In this document: positions 4,042 to 5,151 of the stretch, in pieces
Position numbering within the stretch: position 1 is the stretch's first letter
Layout: each line of letters starts with the position of its first letter
Assembly: GCA_938029515.1 (NCBI GenBank)
Contig: CALJAQ010000146.1
Span: 1-5,151, forward strand
Direction of reading: 5' to 3'
DNA length: 5,151 bases
DNA from: an uncultured Nitrososphaerales archaeon
Lineage (GTDB): Archaea > Thermoproteota > Nitrososphaeria > Nitrososphaerales > JAAOZN01
Notes under the pieces: model-generated
The model's input: only the letters and a program-made list of their open reading frames with translations
Databases searched by the model: none
What the model was told of the DNA's origin: nothing
Made by a program: the position numbers and the translations under genes

Positions 4042-5151
4042 TTATCGATATGGTAATACAGCGGCTTCAGCAAGATCGTAGATTAAAGAGGGGTAGATAC
4101 CAACAACTACCGTTATGGCTGTGGCGATTAGAAGCACTGCAGATATTACCGGAGGCTCCCTAATCTTACTCCCCCCTTCAAGACCTGCAGGCTCATCAAT
4201 ATACATCCGCTTAATGACCCAAGCGTAGTAGCCGAGTGAAAGCGCGCTGTTCAAAACAGCGGCAATAGCGAGCCAAGCCATATCGCCTTGAATAGCTGCA
4301 GTAAAGAGTACGAGTTTGCTCCAGAACCCATTTAAAGGCGGTATTCCAGCTAAGGCTAGCAGTGAAATCGCTAGTGAAAGAGATGTGATAGGCATCCTAC
4401 GTCGAAGCGACGCAAAGGAATCCAAACTAACCCTACCTATAGCACGATCTACCGCAGCTACAGCCAAGAATGCAGCTGACTGCATAACCGCATGATTAAA
4501 CGCGTGGAACAAGATGCCGATGAGAGCAATCGTCTTGGCTGAACCGGATGCTAAAGCGAACCCTATTAGAATATAGCCTGCTTGGGCTATACTTGAGTAG
4601 GCAAGCATCCTGCTCACCGATCTTTGCGTAAGTGCTGCAACGTTTCCTAAAGTCATGGTGGCTAGGGCAAGTATGGCGAAGGCAGCGGTCCAGTTTACGC
4701 TTAAAAACGGAAACGCTGCTATGAAGACCCTTATGACTACAACGAAACCTGCTTTCTTTGTGCCTGCTGAGAGGAGGGTGCTTATTGTTGTCGGCGCGCC
4801 TTCATATGTGTCTGGTATCCACATGTGGAATGGGACTACTGACATCTTTAATCCGAATCCCGCGATGTAAAGTGCTAACATAAGTATGGTTAATGGGTCC
4901 AGCGGGTTGGATAATTGTTGAAAGGCTCGCATCACAGCGTTTAGGTTGGTTGTGCCTGTTAACCCGTAAGTTAATGAAATTGCATAGAGAAGTATACCTG
5001 AGGAGAAGGCGCCTAGTAAGAAGTATTTTAGAGACGCTTCGTTTGAAAATGGGTCGCTCTTCCTTAGCCCAGCGAGCACATAAGTTGGTATGCTCATGAG
5101 CTCCCAAGCAACTACTATCATAAGTAGATCAGCTGCGAACGAAAGAAGAAC
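4042..5151 (-). CDS. nuoN: NADH-quinone oxidoreductase (complex I) subunit N, N-terminus cut by the window edge
   Basis: The last 369 residues of the antiporter-like NuoN subunit of respiratory complex I, a membrane protein that carries protons when the complex oxidises its donor and reduces quinone. The frame is open past the ATG at 5121 to the window edge: SFAADLLMIVVAWELMS is normal NuoN, so 5121 is not the start and about 115 residues are missing. Numbering from the edge, the charged residues of the proton path are all present: Glu17 (WELMS), Lys102 in GLKMSVVPFHMW, Lys132 in GTKKAGF, and Lys279 in NGFWSKLVLF. Their spacing closely parallels Glu133, Lys217, Lys247 and Lys395 of E. coli NuoN. 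PDTYEGAPT (113-121) is a family signature. HAFNHAVMQ (216-224) has Gln where NuoL/M-type antiporter subunits carry Lys. About ten helices are predicted. Other complex I genes probably lie beyond the right edge. Its stop lies 3 bases from that of the prenyl synthase. Confidence 0.95.
   Translation of the reverse strand, partial: VLLSFAADLLMIVVAWELMSIPTYVLAGLRKSDPFSNEASLKYFLLGAFSSGILLYAISLTYGLTGTTNLNAVMRAFQQLSNPLDPLTILMLALYIAGFGLKMSVVPFHMWIPDTYEGAPTTISTLLSAGTKKAGFVVVIRVFIAAFPFLSVNWTAAFAILALATMTLGNVAALTQRSVSRMLAYSSIAQAGYILIGFALASGSAKTIALIGILFHAFNHAVMQSAAFLAVAAVDRAIGRVSLDSFASLRRRMPITSLSLAISLLALAGIPPLNGFWSKLVLFTAAIQGDMAWLAIAAVLNSALSLGYYAWVIKRMYIDEPAGLEGGSKIREPPVISAVLLIATAITVVVGIYPSLIYDLAEAAVLPYR

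Noticed and set aside
4655..5107. Short open frames on both strands across nuoN
   Set aside because: They overlap strongly conserved NuoN sequence in other frames and have no own motifs or start signals.

Overview
The window looks like part of an archaeal chromosome. Several starts lie about 25-35 bases downstream of TATA-like boxes (leaderless or short-leader style), strong Shine-Dalgarno sites are scarce, and a trans-prenyl diphosphate synthase of the kind that feeds archaeal membrane lipid synthesis is present. The gene mix (an NAD(P)-type glutamate dehydrogenase, a bacterial-type complex I NuoN subunit and a short eight-cysteine protein that resembles ones I associate with Thaumarchaeota-related genomes) suggests the TACK group, perhaps Nitrososphaeria/Aigarchaeota-like. 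That placement is inference.

Left part (1-1001): the C-terminal end of glutamate dehydrogenase enters from the left edge (1-294). A 99-residue cysteine-rich protein with its own TATA-like box follows (358-657). A gene-poor stretch (658-1001) holds a 9-bp perfect inverted repeat, a 14-bp perfect palindrome, a 12-bp perfect palindrome and a TATA-like box with no obvious gene.

Middle (1002-2228): a minus-strand beta-class DNA methyltransferase with no visible restriction partner (1002-1874). Its promoter region carries repeated copies of an AACCCTGCTRTAAA element, one of them overlapping the TATA box. The rest of this upstream gap (to 2228) holds a second minus-strand TATA-like box followed by a 28-codon open frame of unknown status.

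Right part (2229-5151): a minus-strand DUF998-like six-helix membrane protein diverges from a plus-strand pair, a small charged protein of unknown function and a polyprenyl diphosphate synthase 7 bases behind it. One TATATAT element in the 60-base gap can account for both divergent starts if each gene begins at an internal ATG. The prenyl synthase is unusually short: it lacks the segment after its second Asp-rich motif that normally carries the conserved GKxxGxD/GKxTLP region. It ends 3 bases from the convergent stop codon of nuoN, which runs off the right edge without its N-terminus.

Together the genes are mostly housekeeping: nitrogen/carbon assimilation, lipid precursor synthesis and respiratory proton pumping. 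The solitary methyltransferase is the most accessory-looking part. I do not see a phage, CRISPR array, insertion sequence or recognisable defence island. The features most worth a second look are the shortened prenyl synthase, the shared divergent promoter, the cysteine-rich protein and the repeated elements in front of the methyltransferase.
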